Positions 32,544-43,558 of a stretch of 64,000 nt of DNA are shown here, one piece after another. Under the pieces are notes generated by a model. It was not told where the DNA came from. It saw only the letters and a program-made list of their open reading frames with translations, and made no database searches. A program made the position numbers and the translations under genes. Positions within the stretch are counted from its first letter, which is position 1; each line of letters opens with the position of its first letter. The DNA comes from Telmatactis stephensoni (lineage: Eukaryota; Cnidaria; Anthozoa; Actiniaria; Isophelliidae): contig JALIZF010001812.1 in assembly GCA_029948255.1 (NCBI GenBank), forward strand, positions 744,001-808,000, written 5' to 3'.

Positions 32544-34005
32544 TCATGACTTCATTGCTACAGCAGGAGATGGAGACACACTCTTAGCTCCTTTTAGTCT
32601 GCTTTGTTTCATTTGTTCAGTTCTCTGAATCTGCCGCCGTTTAGAAGCAGAAATCCTGTCCAAAGGAATCAACTCGAGTCTCTTGTCTTCATCTATTTCA
32701 ATTCTAGACTTCCTTCTAGCAATTGTTGATGCTTGCATTTCACTTTTTGATTTGACAACAAAAGTAGATTCTGTCTTTGATGGAGCTGTCATATTGGGAC
32801 AGGATTTGCTGACTCTGGCTCCATCAATTTCTTTCCTATCTTCCCTCAGTAAAGGACCATACATTGTTGGAATATCTGGAATCCTTTTAACAGTCAACCA
32901 GTCTTTAAAAGCTTTTTGTCCCTCATTTTGTCCTTTTATTCTTTGTTCAATTTTACTTTTTTCTATTGCTTCGGCCTCCTCTTTGGCCCTTTTTTCTTCT
33001 TCAAGTTTTATATGTAACTCTTTTTCTTTGTCTAAAAACCATTGATGTTTTGCCAGGATTCTGGCACATTGTCTATGTCCCCAGATACGAGCTAAGTCCA
33101 TTGGTGTGTTACCATGGTGATCTATACTGTCTATGACGGCACCAGATTTAATGAGAATTTCAAGACATTTAACGTATCCTTTAGTGGCAGCTTGGTGGAC
33201 AGCAGTGCTGCCGTCATCATTGGTCCTGAAACAGTAATGAAATATTAACCTGTAGCATCATCATCATCTATACATAATAAATCCATCATCATTCATCATG
33301 ATCAGTATCATCATATTTGTACCTTGAGTGATCAGCACCCTTATCCAACAAAAACTCGAGGCATTTCAAAGCTTTCTTCTCACTTGCTGCATTAATAGCA
33401 AGAAGAATTGGTGTCCATCCTGTTTCACTCGATAAGTTTACATCAACTTTAAACTTGTCAATAAGAACTTTAAGACTTTCGATTTGGCCATGTAATGCTG
33501 CTAGATGAACTGGAGCCAAACCCTAAGTAACAAAGTAATGTTAAACATCTAGGAAACTTGGTTCGAAGGTTATCTATTTGAGAAATCATTCATTGTGTTT
33601 TTGAACAAACGAAGTGGACAACAATGTAAATATTGCCGATGATTCTATAAAGTTACATTAATTAAAAACGCAATGATGAAATAATTTAGTTCTTTGTCCA
33701 TGGGTGATTAGTGGACGAACCATCCATATTTTATAAACATTTTTGTCTGATAAATATTTCCATGCGTTGACTTCACCAATAATAAAACACGATATAAAAA
33801 GGTGTCAATGACCCACTATGCGTATGGAGTTATGTCTTCTTACGTGTTTCTGTGGCTTTGACGCTTTCCACATACTCTGTTGAAGCCAGTTTATATCGCC
33901 AATAGACGAAGCCATCATTAAATCATCTTCTATATCAGGTCCTACATTTGGGATCGATTGTCTTCGCCTTCTCCTTTGAGTAAATTTTTCGCTTCCCGCC
34001 GCCAT
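32544..34005 (-). CDS. Ankyrin-repeat protein with basic coiled-coil tail (ANKRD53-like)
   Basis: Three exons: 34,005-33,844 (54 codons, phase 0), 33,522-33,323 (phase 0 to 2) and 33,225-32,544, giving 347 aa. Exon 1 starts MAAGSEKFTQRRRRR. About four ankyrin repeats follow: GLAPVHLAALHGQIESLKVL, TGWTPILLAINAA, DGSTAVHQAATKGYVKCLEI and HGNTPMDLARIWGHRQCARI. The tail has a charged helix (KLEEEKRAKEEAEAIEKSKI), a DWLTVKRIPDIP motif and a basic C-terminus. Ankyrin repeats bind partner proteins; the partner is unknown. The layout and the LARIWGHRQCA region recall ANKRD53 from memory, so orthology needs a search. Confidence 0.88.
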
Positions 34006-34008
34006 CTT
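33998..34008 (-). promoter_or_regulatory. YY1-type motif overlapping the start codon
   Basis: On the - strand the sequence AAGATGGCGGC spans the ATG of the ankyrin gene. It matches the YY1 consensus exactly, a motif known to overlap start codons of TATA-less animal genes. Confidence 0.45.
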
Positions 34009-34413
34009 GGATTAAAGCTGGCATGTATATGGCTTTCGTTGCCAGGCAACGGAATACTGCGGATGTCAGGTCGCTGCGCTCGTGATTCCACTTGAGTTTT
34101 GAACATTTTATGACGTCAAGAGTCTGTCAATAAGAGGACAGACAACTCAAAACCATCTTCAATTTGTTAAATAGATCATCTTTTTTACAACACTTGATGC
34201 TCATCTCGCGACAAATGATAATAATAATAATAATAACTTTATTTATATAGCGCACAAAATCTAAAAATCCTAAGGCGCTTTACAATATCAAGTATTCTAT
34301 TAAATCTAACCATAGATTTTTCTGAATAAATACGTTTTAAGTTTAATTTTGAAGCTATACGTTCCTGGACAGGAATCCAGTGCAACTCTCTTAAAACTGG
34401 AGTAATATGATCA

Positions 34414-35830
34414 GGGTGTTACTAAAACGAGTAACGCAGTAATGAGTAACGAGTAATCACAGTAATGGAAAAACGAGTAATAGCCAAATTTCGCTACATA
34501 GAAATTTTAAAAGACACTTTATACGCAGGAAATTAATTAAAAATTCCATTCCTGATTGTAAATTAATCAACAACAAACTCTCACTAGGCGTTTGGTTAAT
34601 TGGTCACACAACGGATGTTTATCGATTTTTATAGTATGTCAGGTGTCAGGAAACGAAATTTGTCCATCAAAAATAAAATGGCGCGAAGTCATTACGAAGT
34701 TACGAAGGCTGCGAAGAACGTTTAGGAACTTTATCTTACCCCTCCAAAACCTCTCCTAGACCTCCTAGCTAGCTCCCTCTCCTAACTGATCGTCAGATCG
34801 TACCGTACACGCCGCTCAGCGGACCGAGTAACGCCTGGCATATTTTGTAAGTGATCAGCGAGGAACGCCTTGATATGAAGATCGTGCTGTTCGATGGAAA
34901 AAAAAAACATTTTGACGTGCTCCCTTGCTTTAGCAGGTTAGTAAATAAATATAATTTGTGACTGCAGATCGAGAATTTAAGCAGAATACTTTTATTGTTT
35001 TGTTTTGCTTGCATTAATCACTGTAAATCGGCCAAACACGACATGCAGACTCATCATCTTCAGGCCTACTCCGGGCCCTAAAGTCGCCTTAAGTCGCACA
35101 AAGTCGCCTTAAATCGCACAAAGTCGCCTTAAGTCTCGTCCACTTTTTGACCAATTTTTGTTTAAATCGCCATGACTTAAGTATACGCCTCTGGAACCAT
35201 CGACTCCTAGGCCTACTCCGGCTCTAAAGTCGCCTTAAGTCGCACAAAGTCGCCTTAAATCGCAAAAAGTCACCTTAAGTCCCGTCGACTTTTTGGTCAA
35301 TATTTGCTTAAATCGCATAAAGTCGCCCTTAGTCGCCTCAAGTTGCCCAAAGTTACGGCGACTTTAGGGCCCGGAGTAGGCCTATCTTCCTGATCCGAAC
35401 TATCCGAGCTGATGATAATACTATTTATGTCTAAGAAAACACAACAGTCCAGTTTATAGAGGATTTAAATAACAGAAGTATAGCCGAGAACTTCAGTCAT
35501 TTTCAACTAACCTTCCGCCATTTTGACGATGAACAAGTGGCAAATTTTTACAGACGTTCAAAGACATGCAGCGCAGATGAAATCGACAACACCCTCCAAC
35601 ATGCACCCGGGCCACAACAAAACAAAATTTGACATTGACGCGGGAGTTTTGAGTATAGTACAGTATCTGTTTTGGATCACTTTGTTTTTCCGGCGATGGT
35701 CGACTTTGAAATTTCCTGCGTATAAAGTGTCTTTTAAAATTTCTATGAAGCGAAATTTAGCTATTACTCGTTTTTCCATTACTGTGATTACTCGTTACTC
35801 ATTACTGCGTTACTCGTTTTAGTAACACCC
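34414..35830. mobile_element. 1.4-kb DNA transposon with 9-bp target duplication
   Basis: Inverted ends of about 120 bases (GGGTGTTACTAAAACGAGTA and inverse), flanked by the perfect 9-bp direct repeat ATATGATCA (34,405-34,413 and 35,831-35,839). The duplication length suggests a MULE-type element. I see no transposase. A second MITE is nested at 35,062-35,383. Confidence 0.88.
35062..35383. mobile_element. MITE with TAGGCC...GGGCCCTAAA ends, copy 2 (nested)
   Basis: Ends AGGCCTACTCCGGGCCCTAA and its inverse. The interior is a tandem AAGTCGCCTTAAGTCGCAC repeat, and a partial internal end (TAGGCCTACTCCGGCTC) at 35,210 suggests an internal duplication. Confidence 0.8.
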
Positions 35831-35859
35831 ATATGATCATACTTTCTTTTACACATCAC

Positions 35860-36266
35860 CACAGGTAGCCCAAGCTCATATAATTTATAAGAGAATGTAT
35901 GGAGAAAATGAATTTTTACTAAATAAAAATATCAAAAATGACAAATCAGTCATGAAACTGAGTCTGAATATTTAAATTAACGTCCTCTTTGGCCCTATGT
36001 TATTGGTTTTCCGATTTAGCCGTTTTTTAATTTTTTCCCCCCTTTAGTAATATAATAACTAAAGTAGTTATTATATTACTAAAGGGGGAAAAAAAATAAA
36101 AAACGGCTAAATCGGAAAACCAATAACATAGGGCCAAAGAGGACGTTTATTTAAATATTCAGACTCAGTTTCATGACTGATTTGTCATTTTTGATATTTT
36201 TATTTAGTAAAAATTCATTTTCTCCATACATTCTCTTATAAATTATATGAGCTTGGGCTACCTGTG
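35860..36266. mobile_element. 407-bp almost perfect palindromic element
   Basis: The arms meet at about 36,062 (TATAATAACTAAAGTAGTTATTATA) with nearly no spacer. Ends are CACAGGTAGCCCAAGCTCAT and its inverse. ACATCAC flanks it on both sides (35,853-35,859 and 36,267-36,273), a 7-bp duplication. Confidence 0.88.
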
Positions 36267-37099
36267 ACATCACAAGGCGAGCTGCACAATTTTGTACTAA
36301 TTGAAGACGATGAATAAGCAGAGGAAGGAGGATTACGTCAATGTATACAGGATATATAAGACACCAAATAAAAAAGATCTGTCTGTCTGTCTATCTGTCA
36401 GCACTTCAACCCCCCCCCCTCCCCCCAAAAAAAATAAAAAAAAAAAAATCATGCCAACGCCAACCTATCCTAACAAAAAAAAATGGAGCAAACATCTCCA
36501 TAGGACGTAGTTTCTTTAGTAGGGGGAGGGGTATATTAGGAAAAGGCAAAATAAAGCATAAATCGCTTCACGAGGGACGTATTTAAGGTTTGTGTACATT
36601 TATTAGTAAATTTATGAGATATTTATAAACTTTCCCACTTGTCTCTTAAGTAGCCACAGAAAATGAGCCTGGGCTGCCTGTGCTTACTGCTGACGTGTTG
36701 AGTAGTAACCGTCTGCATACTATACTGGTCAGCAATCGCTACCAATATAATTGTCGACCCAGATTTCAGCCGTCAGGGATTCGTGCGCCTGCGAAGGAAG
36801 GCTACAAACTGGTGTTGGAGAGAATCCGTCGTCAAAAGTTATTTTTCTTGTGACTAAGGAGGTTTATCCGAGAGAAGTGACTTTACTTATACTTTATTTT
36901 TGCTCTTGAATAGTTTTCTCGACGAAAATCAGACAACATAAGTCAGAGTTTGAACTGATACGTTGGTATCGATAATACGGTCGCCGGACCTCGTGTTCGA
37001 CAAGCTGCTTAGTTTTACGCTCTTCATTCTTTTGACATTCGTTTTAAGTTTTTACCACGTTTTTACTTCACAAACTTTTTCATAAGGACATTCACTTTT

Positions 37100-38059
37100 G
37101 GATGAAGGTATTTTATTCAAGAAATTTCTTCTTCGTTGTTTATGGTGGAAGCCTTACAGTGAACATTCAAACTTCCCGCCATATTATTTGGTTGCTGGCC
37201 ATCGTTACTAGCTTTTTCCTTTGGGTCCTGTGACTTGGAGCACTTTAAAATCGCTTGGTCTTCTTCGTAACTCAAGGAGAAAACGAGCTGGACGTTCTTC
37301 ATTTAAAGATGATGGATTTTTATCAACAAAATCACCTATTTCACTTCGATCTCGGGATGAAATTAGTATTCAAGGTTGCTTCCTTCGTTCCGCTTCGACT
37401 ACCAGTACTAATCGCATCACAATTGTGGAGTTAACCTAAATAATCTTCCGTTTCCTCGCCGTACGCCTTTAAAGCAAGAATCTTGTCAGCACTCTAAACT
37501 TTGTCTCCTCAACAGCAGGTCAGTATGCCACAAAGTGTTACAAAACAAATTACTATGCATATGCTTTATTAAATATTTTTATTTTATATTGTAATTAATA
37601 ACTGAATATGAAAAAATGGTAAAACCAATGTCAATGTCAAAAAAAAGTCAATTATAAATTATTTTGTTATTGAAAATAATATTGACTCTATGCTCAACTG
37701 AAACTTGGTTAAATGCAAATAACTCAAACTATCAATCAATTCTAAATGAACTGATTCCCAAAGGCTATTTATTTGAAAATGTTCGTAGGAAAAGTAGAGG
37801 TGAGGTGTTGGTGTTGGTATTCTTTTTAAGAAATCCCCAAAACTGAATAAAATTTCTATTTCAAAGTTTAAATCTTTTGAGGCTATAGGCATGTCTCTTA
37901 ACTCTTCCCCTTTTTCAGTGTCAATTTTTGTTATCTATAAACCTCCGCCGTCAAAAAGCAATAATCTTTCCAATCAAATGTCTTTTGATGAGTTTTCACA
38001 TTTTCTTGAACAATTTTCAATTACTTCTAGCTCACTTCTTGTTGTTGACGATTTCAACT
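37100..38059 (+). pseudogene. CR1-like LINE, 5' part with endonuclease domain (broken frames)
   Basis: Decayed frames read KLCLLNSRSV at about 37,495, then TETWLNANN (37,690), then GMSLNSSPFSVSIFVIYKPP and LLVVDDFN (to 38,059). These match APE-type endonucleases of CR1/Jockey-like LINEs (TETWL and VGDFN motifs). The frame is broken several times. It is cut at DDFN by the 6.1-kb insertion and continues at 44,161. Confidence 0.75.
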
Positions 38060-38742
38060 GAATTATGGTCATTTCGCCTATGTGCCAGTTCGCCGACGTC
38101 CACTTTGCCAACAACTCAGGTCGATTTGCTGATGAAGTATAACCAGTTTGCTGACGTTCTATAAACATTGTAAAAACCTTCTCAGAAATCTACCAGAAGT
38201 GAAAATAATCAACTGAATAGATTTCTCGATGACTTGGCGATTTTTTTAATAAAAATTTTTCGATGAAAATTGTACTACTATGAATCAGCTTTGCTGACTG
38301 GCGATCAACTCAGGCCGAATTTCTAGTTTGCCGTGTGGGCGAGCACTTAATATGACCAAAACCATTCAACCAATAAACCAACCCTTAAAGTAATTTTTAA
38401 TTTTGCTGAAGTTTATAAACAATTTCATTACAGGGGAATGGACCATTTTATCGTAGAAAGTGAGAGCTACTGTCTTCGATTCCGTTATCATTGTTATGGT
38501 TTCAAACAGTAACTTCCCAGGACTAACTTAAGCTTAAATGATCACCAGGCTTGTTTCAGCTCACGTTGTGTATACTTTAAGTATTAAAACGCATCATCAA
38601 CATTTTTCTTGAAATACCTGACACAGTCTTGCTCGATTTTTGTGAGAAACTGGATGTTATAATAAATTTGTGACCAAACTTTACACTCTGAGACGAGGGT
38701 GGTTACAAAGCACATCTGAAGCATGGAGAGCTAAGAGATACG

Positions 38743-39230
38743 TAGTCCAGTCCCAGACTCTCTTTCTTGACGCTCCAGGACTCGCTGAGAAAGAGACTCC
38801 AGTATAACTTGCATGAGCATGTGCAAAATGAGCCAATCAGATTAAAGTTTTATTTTTGAGAGCTTGCAATATGCAAATGTCAGTGTTTTGTTTTGCTGTC
38901 AAAAAATATAGTAGTGATGTGTATCAAAAAATTCACAAATACGTCTTTCACAACTGTCCATCCGTAAATTGCCTGTAACTGCTCAAACTTTGGTAAAAGA
39001 TTATAGTTGGTTTTTCCAAGTACATAACTCACTGAATCAACAAATTGCTTTCCGAAATGAGACTGATATCGTGTATACAAAACACTTTCTTCTTCAGCCA
39101 TCTTGATTCATTAGATGACTTTAGGAATTGTAACCACGTCACTAAGCTGACATGCACATGCAAGTTATACTGGACTCTCCTTTCTCTGCAAGTCCTGGAG
39201 CAACAAGAAAGAGAGTCTGGGACTGGACTA
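38743..39230 (-). mobile_element. 488-bp TIR element carrying the first exon of a RecQ-like helicase gene
   Basis: Inverted ends TAGTCCAGTCCCAGACTCTC and inverse, with a perfect 9-bp duplication AGAGATACG (38,734-38,742 and 39,231-39,239). On the - strand from 39,101 it codes MAEEESVLYTRYQSHF, then LLPKFEQLQAIYGWTVVKDV and F followed by a possible GTGAAT donor. EQLQAIY...VKDVFVN resembles the region just before the RecQ Walker A motif. It looks like a captured 5' exon with its start codon. Confidence 0.75.
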
Positions 39231-39314
39231 AGAGATACGAGGAGTATAAACTTCACTTATTATTTGTTCTAAAGCCCATGTTTTAAGATTTCGTCGAAAC
39301 TAACTACAGAGGTA

Positions 39315-40903
39315 CAGTACCGCTCTCGAGTAACGTAACCTCTACTAGCGAGCACGAGTAGTGAGTACGAGTGGTGACTCGAGAGTCCTTGATTTCTGAA
39401 TATTCATGAATTACTTAATGACTCGCAACTTTCGAGTATGCGTCGCTCGCGAGTCAAACGAATCAATTCATTTCTAAAGCACAGGTAGATTGTGTAGAAA
39501 TCAAGAGAATTTCAAGATCAAAATTAAAATTTTTGAACAAAATGAATAACTCCCTAGTTACGGGATGGTTTTCAAAAGATAGATCGCAAGGTGGCCAGAT
39601 TGCAAGGTCAATAAAAGGGTTTACAAGTAACGGGATTGTTTTGGTGGTAACCTCCCGTCCATGTCTAGCTCTTCAACGATGTCGATCAACATGAGATTTT
39701 GGATGTTCTTGATGAAGAGGTCAAAATAAAGCAGAATAAAAAGATAATTGATGCACTGTTGCAGTTGACAACTTGAAATAAACCATGGCGCTTGGGATCT
39801 GGCATTCCTTTTGAATCATCTTTTCTTTGGCTTAATATTTTCAACAGTTATTGCTCATCCATTTAATGATTGAGTTCCAAAGTCATAAATATAGTTCTTT
39901 ATAAACGTAGGTCCAGAGGAAGTATCAGTTTATTTTCAACTCTTTATTTTTAAGTGACAGATAGGGTATAAACACACTTTCGATGTGAAATCCTACAAGT
40001 CCTGCTGAATGTTATCGGAGCGAAAATCTCTTCTCCAAATTCTTGGGGTTTTTTTTGCTTTTTCTAGCCGATATTTTATTCAGAACGATAACTTTGGACA
40101 TTTTTGTAGATAAATATTTGATCATTTTTTACTAAACACAGACTCATCTGTAGGCCAGAACTCGGAACTTTTGTTCCATGTTAATCAACCTCGCCAGTAG
40201 CGGATCTTGTTTGATAATCAGACGTCAGTCGCCAGAACTTTTATCATGCAAATTTGACTTTAAATTAACAACATTTAAAGAAATTAACAAATCATTTCAA
40301 TCACTGCTTTAGATAAAAAGAAATTCCTAAAACAGCAAATAAAAAATCGTTTTGAGCAAATTTTCACAAAAAGAAATACATCACTGTGGTAGTCAGGTCA
40401 CGGGGTTAATTAATAAGCACGTGGGAATGCGATTGTCAAATTGTCAATTTTAAACCTCTTCAGATAAGCAGAGTTTTTTGAAAGCTTGATGTTAGTTCTA
40501 AATAGGAACTTTATATTTTATACGGGAGAGAGTTCTACATGAATACGGGCTGTCATAACACAGCTGCCACAAACAACTAAAACGTGCCAAAAAGCCGAAA
40601 TCAGCAGTCTCATTTTCTTTGAAAGTTCTCAGGTTGTTGATTGTAAGTCTATTTTTGTTTTGCTTGCCTTCACTTGCATATAAAACATCAGATCGATTGC
40701 CTAAAAGTTATCCACAACAAGTTTTTGTTACATTAAAGCCTTTCAAGTGATCTCACTCTTTTGACTAGCGAGTACCGAGTATCGAGTCAAACAAGTCCCT
40801 ATTGTTTTGTTCAAGCTCATTAAAGACACATAGCAATCGAGTACTTGATTGACTCGCTACTCGTACTCGCGAGTAGAGGTTACGTTTCTCGAAAGTGGTA
40901 CTG
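39315..40903. mobile_element. Tc1/mariner-like non-autonomous element
   Basis: TIRs start CAGTACCGCTCTCGAG on the left and the inverse of CTCGAAAGTGGTACTG on the right, with TA on both outer sides (39,313-39,314 and 40,904-40,905). Subterminal arms repeat ACTCGCGAGTA-like motifs. It is 1.59 kb and has no transposase frame. Confidence 0.78.
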
Positions 40904-40905
40904 TA

Positions 40906-41826
40906 ATTCAAACACTATTTTTTGCTATGGAAATACTTTGTCAGAGAGCTATTTAAATGGTATTTTAGGTATATTTTATTACTATGTTAGCTACACTATG
41001 TAAAATTATGTTATTCCTATGAGTTGCCTATGTAATGACATATCAAATCCTATTTTTCACTATGTTTTTGGAACCATTACATAGTCTATATAAAACCTAT
41101 TTTAATCACATTACATTTTATATGTCTGACTCTGCAAGGGAAGAAATACAACTACGACATTTTTTGTTAAAATATTTTTGTTAGAACTAAGTTGAAATAA
41201 GTTACAAGCTTTTTAAGCTAATTTTAATGAATGTAAGAATCTTTTATTAAGAACTGATATCTTCTCAAATTCAAATTGAACACTTATATAATTTGAGATG
41301 CAAAGAGACTATAATTTTGAAGGGATCTTGGAATAATATATATCACCTAACAAGTAGAATAATTGTTATTTTAAGAATATTCAATTGAAGACAAATTCTC
41401 AATTGCCGAAACAAGTCAAAACTGATTAGCTGAATTGAAGTATTTATCATTACTTGTTAGAATTTCATGAAATGTAACTTTAAGAGTGAATATATAGCTG
41501 ACTTTGATTTTTTTCTTTAATCCATGTCAGAGAAATTGAGGATCCCAAATTTGATAATGATATAATTAGAGAAGAATTGAAATTTCTAGCTTAATTGCAT
41601 TAATTTAGTAGACTAAAGAGTCCACTATATAAAATATTTCACTTCTTAATTAGAATGAAAATTTTGAAAAATTAAAAAGTTTCTCAAATGTTTGAATGTG
41701 CTCTGCAACACGCCAAAGAAGTTGAGTGCAATGATTTGATTTGAGACAGTTATGTTAAGTACATCTAAAAAGTTGAAAAAAATATCATTTCCAATTTTGA
41801 TGGATTGAATATTGATCTTACTCAAC
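40906..41826. other. AT-rich interior of the 6.1-kb element
   Basis: No gene or repeat is recognised in this AT-rich stretch between the mariner-like element and the transposase fragment. Confidence 0.5.
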
Positions 41827-42215
41827 TTACAATGACCTTGCAGGGCCATTCATTTTTGAAATTTGTCTTAAGAGCTGCTTGGCATTCTTCCCTCTGGATT
41901 CATACTGTTCCCAAGCTTTGAAAATCTTTCTTTGTTGTTGTCTGTACACCTTTCTTTGAAATTTACTTAGTTTACCATCAGACACAAGCTTGATTTTAAC
42001 AAGTGTCAGTTTGGCTTCTGTATACAACATATCAATAAGCATATAAAAGGGCAAGCTGCATCTGCCTTGTGCCCTGCGATTAAGGGCATTATGCCAGCCG
42101 TCGATGTCATTATTGGTACGAATGGGCTGGCCAAAGACACTCCATTCTCTGATGGGATACATGCCATTCTCCACCCATTGCTGCTTTATGTAGGTGCTGA
42201 GGGACTTCAATGGCT
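41827..42215 (-). pseudogene. MULE-transposase-like C-terminal fragment
   Basis: The open frame reads KSLSTYIKQQWVENGMYPIR, then PIRTNNDIDGWHNALNRRAQ and YRQQQRKIFKAWEQYE. The TNND(I/L)(D/E)GWHNALN motif is typical of the C-terminal part of MULE/FLYWCH-linked transposases in animals, as I recall. The catalytic DDE core is absent, so this is a remnant. A possible acceptor (ACATAG) lies just upstream at about 42,216. Confidence 0.65.
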
Positions 42216-42456
42216 ATGTTGTTGCTGATGCCCTTAAGACCTTGAAATCTTTTATGATTTCGTGGGTAGTTCTTAGTTTTAAGCGGCAGTTTTCAGTAAC
42301 AAATGGGAAAACCATTGAAGTATCTACTGTAAACATACGTCGGCGAACTGACTCTATACCGAAAGAGTTGAAACTGGTCATTGGTCAAATCAGTTTTTGC
42401 AGTATGAATGTTCAGTTTTCTTTTTAAAGCATTGATTTATCGAGATTTCAACTCAA

Positions 42457-43558
42457 TAGACTGATTCCATAAGTCGGTCCCAGTTCGCTCTCTGACGATT
42501 TTTTTTTTTTCCACTCACGGGTCCGACTTATCTCATTCATCAGCCGTTGCTGTACAAACCAAAACGAGGCTCTTGAATACCTAATGAGCTGGAAGTAAAA
42601 TTCCATAATTTTTCGCAAGTCATTTCAACGTTTCTTTATTTCTACAACTCGATGTTTTCTCATAAAAGTACTCCTATAAAGTTTGTTTAAATCGAGCTGA
42701 GGACGTTTGCAGTTCTCGGAAAGAAAAAAGAAGAATTGTGGGCACTGAGAATGAAGAGTTAATTTGCAATCTTTACGGCGTGAATCTAGGCAAAGATAAC
42801 AACACACATCATGGAACATTCAAATTTTATTAAAACATAAGCTTACCACTGAGTTACACAATGAGCCTCATCAACATCAATACACCCTAGAATATTTTTA
42901 AACTCCTTCGATGTAATTCCAGAGAGATAAACGGCTTATAACTGCAGAACTTGTTTCACGAGGGCATGACCAAAACCACTGGGCTAATGATAATATTACA
43001 ATCATTACTAGCCTTGTATTTGCCAAATTTGGCCTCTTCTGTCACAGTGGAATCGTCTTCTCCTTCTCCGGTAAAGCCGGCAAAGGCAGCGGGAATCTAG
43101 CTAGTAACTTCCTAAAACTGTCCACTTGATCTTTCATCAAGGCGTCAAAGGCGATACAAAAATATTGCCGTTGGCGGCCTTTGGGAATTGCATCTAATAG
43201 ATCAGGCAAAACGTTTTGCCACATCCTGTGGGAAGATAAACAAACACGTCTTTCCCCTCTAGAACTTGTTCAATAGCTTTTCTTTGGAACGGCTTTAACG
43301 TTATCTTCGTTTAGTTGGTAATTCATTTTCAAAAACAAAATGGCGTCTTACCGGAAGTGAAGTTTCAGATCGGTATAATAAGACATAGTATGTGATTGGT
43401 CAAAATGTTTTGAATGGCATAAAAAACGATTTCATTGGCTATCTCGTTTTTTCGAGATGCGAATCATTTCTGAGTATGTTTGCAAATAAGTCGGACCCGT
43501 GAGTGAAAAAAAAAAATCGTCAGAGAGCGAACTGGGACCGACTTATGGAATCAGTCTA
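42457..43558 (-). mobile_element. 1.1-kb Pack-MULE-like element carrying a RecQ-like helicase fragment
   Basis: TIRs of 74 bases (TAGACTGATTCCATAAGTCG and inverse) are flanked by a perfect 9-bp duplication TCAACTCAA (42,448-42,456 and 43,559-43,567). Inside, on the - strand, pieces of a RecQ-like helicase follow in order; they are described separately. A 9-bp duplication and captured gene pieces are the hallmarks of Pack-MULEs. Confidence 0.85.
42625..43326 (-). pseudogene. RecQ-like helicase fragment (Walker A to DEAH and next exon)
   Basis: From ATG at 43,326: MNYQLNEDN, then in a shifted frame TLKPFQRKAIEQVLEGKDVF and VYLPTGCGKTF (Walker A). The frame shifts again to FDALMKDQVDSFRKLL (motif Ia), and again to TSKEFKNILGCIDVDEAHCV and TQW (Walker B DEAH at about 42,863-42,874). 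A GTAAGC donor follows TGG, and after CCTAG comes RRKDCKLTLHSQCPQ, matching the RKDY..L..LR region of RecQ proteins. At least two frameshifts make it a pseudogene. The retained intron means genomic DNA was captured. Confidence 0.8.

Larger units (their letters stand above)
34216..36340 (-). mobile_element. Retroelement 3' tail (SINE/LINE-like) interrupted by two insertions
   Basis: The segment starts with (ATA)n then ACTTTATTTATATAGCGC and GGCGCTTTACAA, which read on the - strand is a common LINE/SINE 3' end with an (ATT)n tail. Its body continues at 34,300-34,413, 35,840-35,859 and 36,274-36,340, split by elements at 34,414-35,830 and 35,860-36,266. The outer boundary on the right is uncertain. 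Confidence 0.55.

Noticed and set aside
36301..36586. Short frames downstream of the palindromic element
   Set aside because: They cover C-rich and A-rich runs (CCCCCCCCCTCCCCCC, AAAAAAATAAAAAA) with no splice or domain support.
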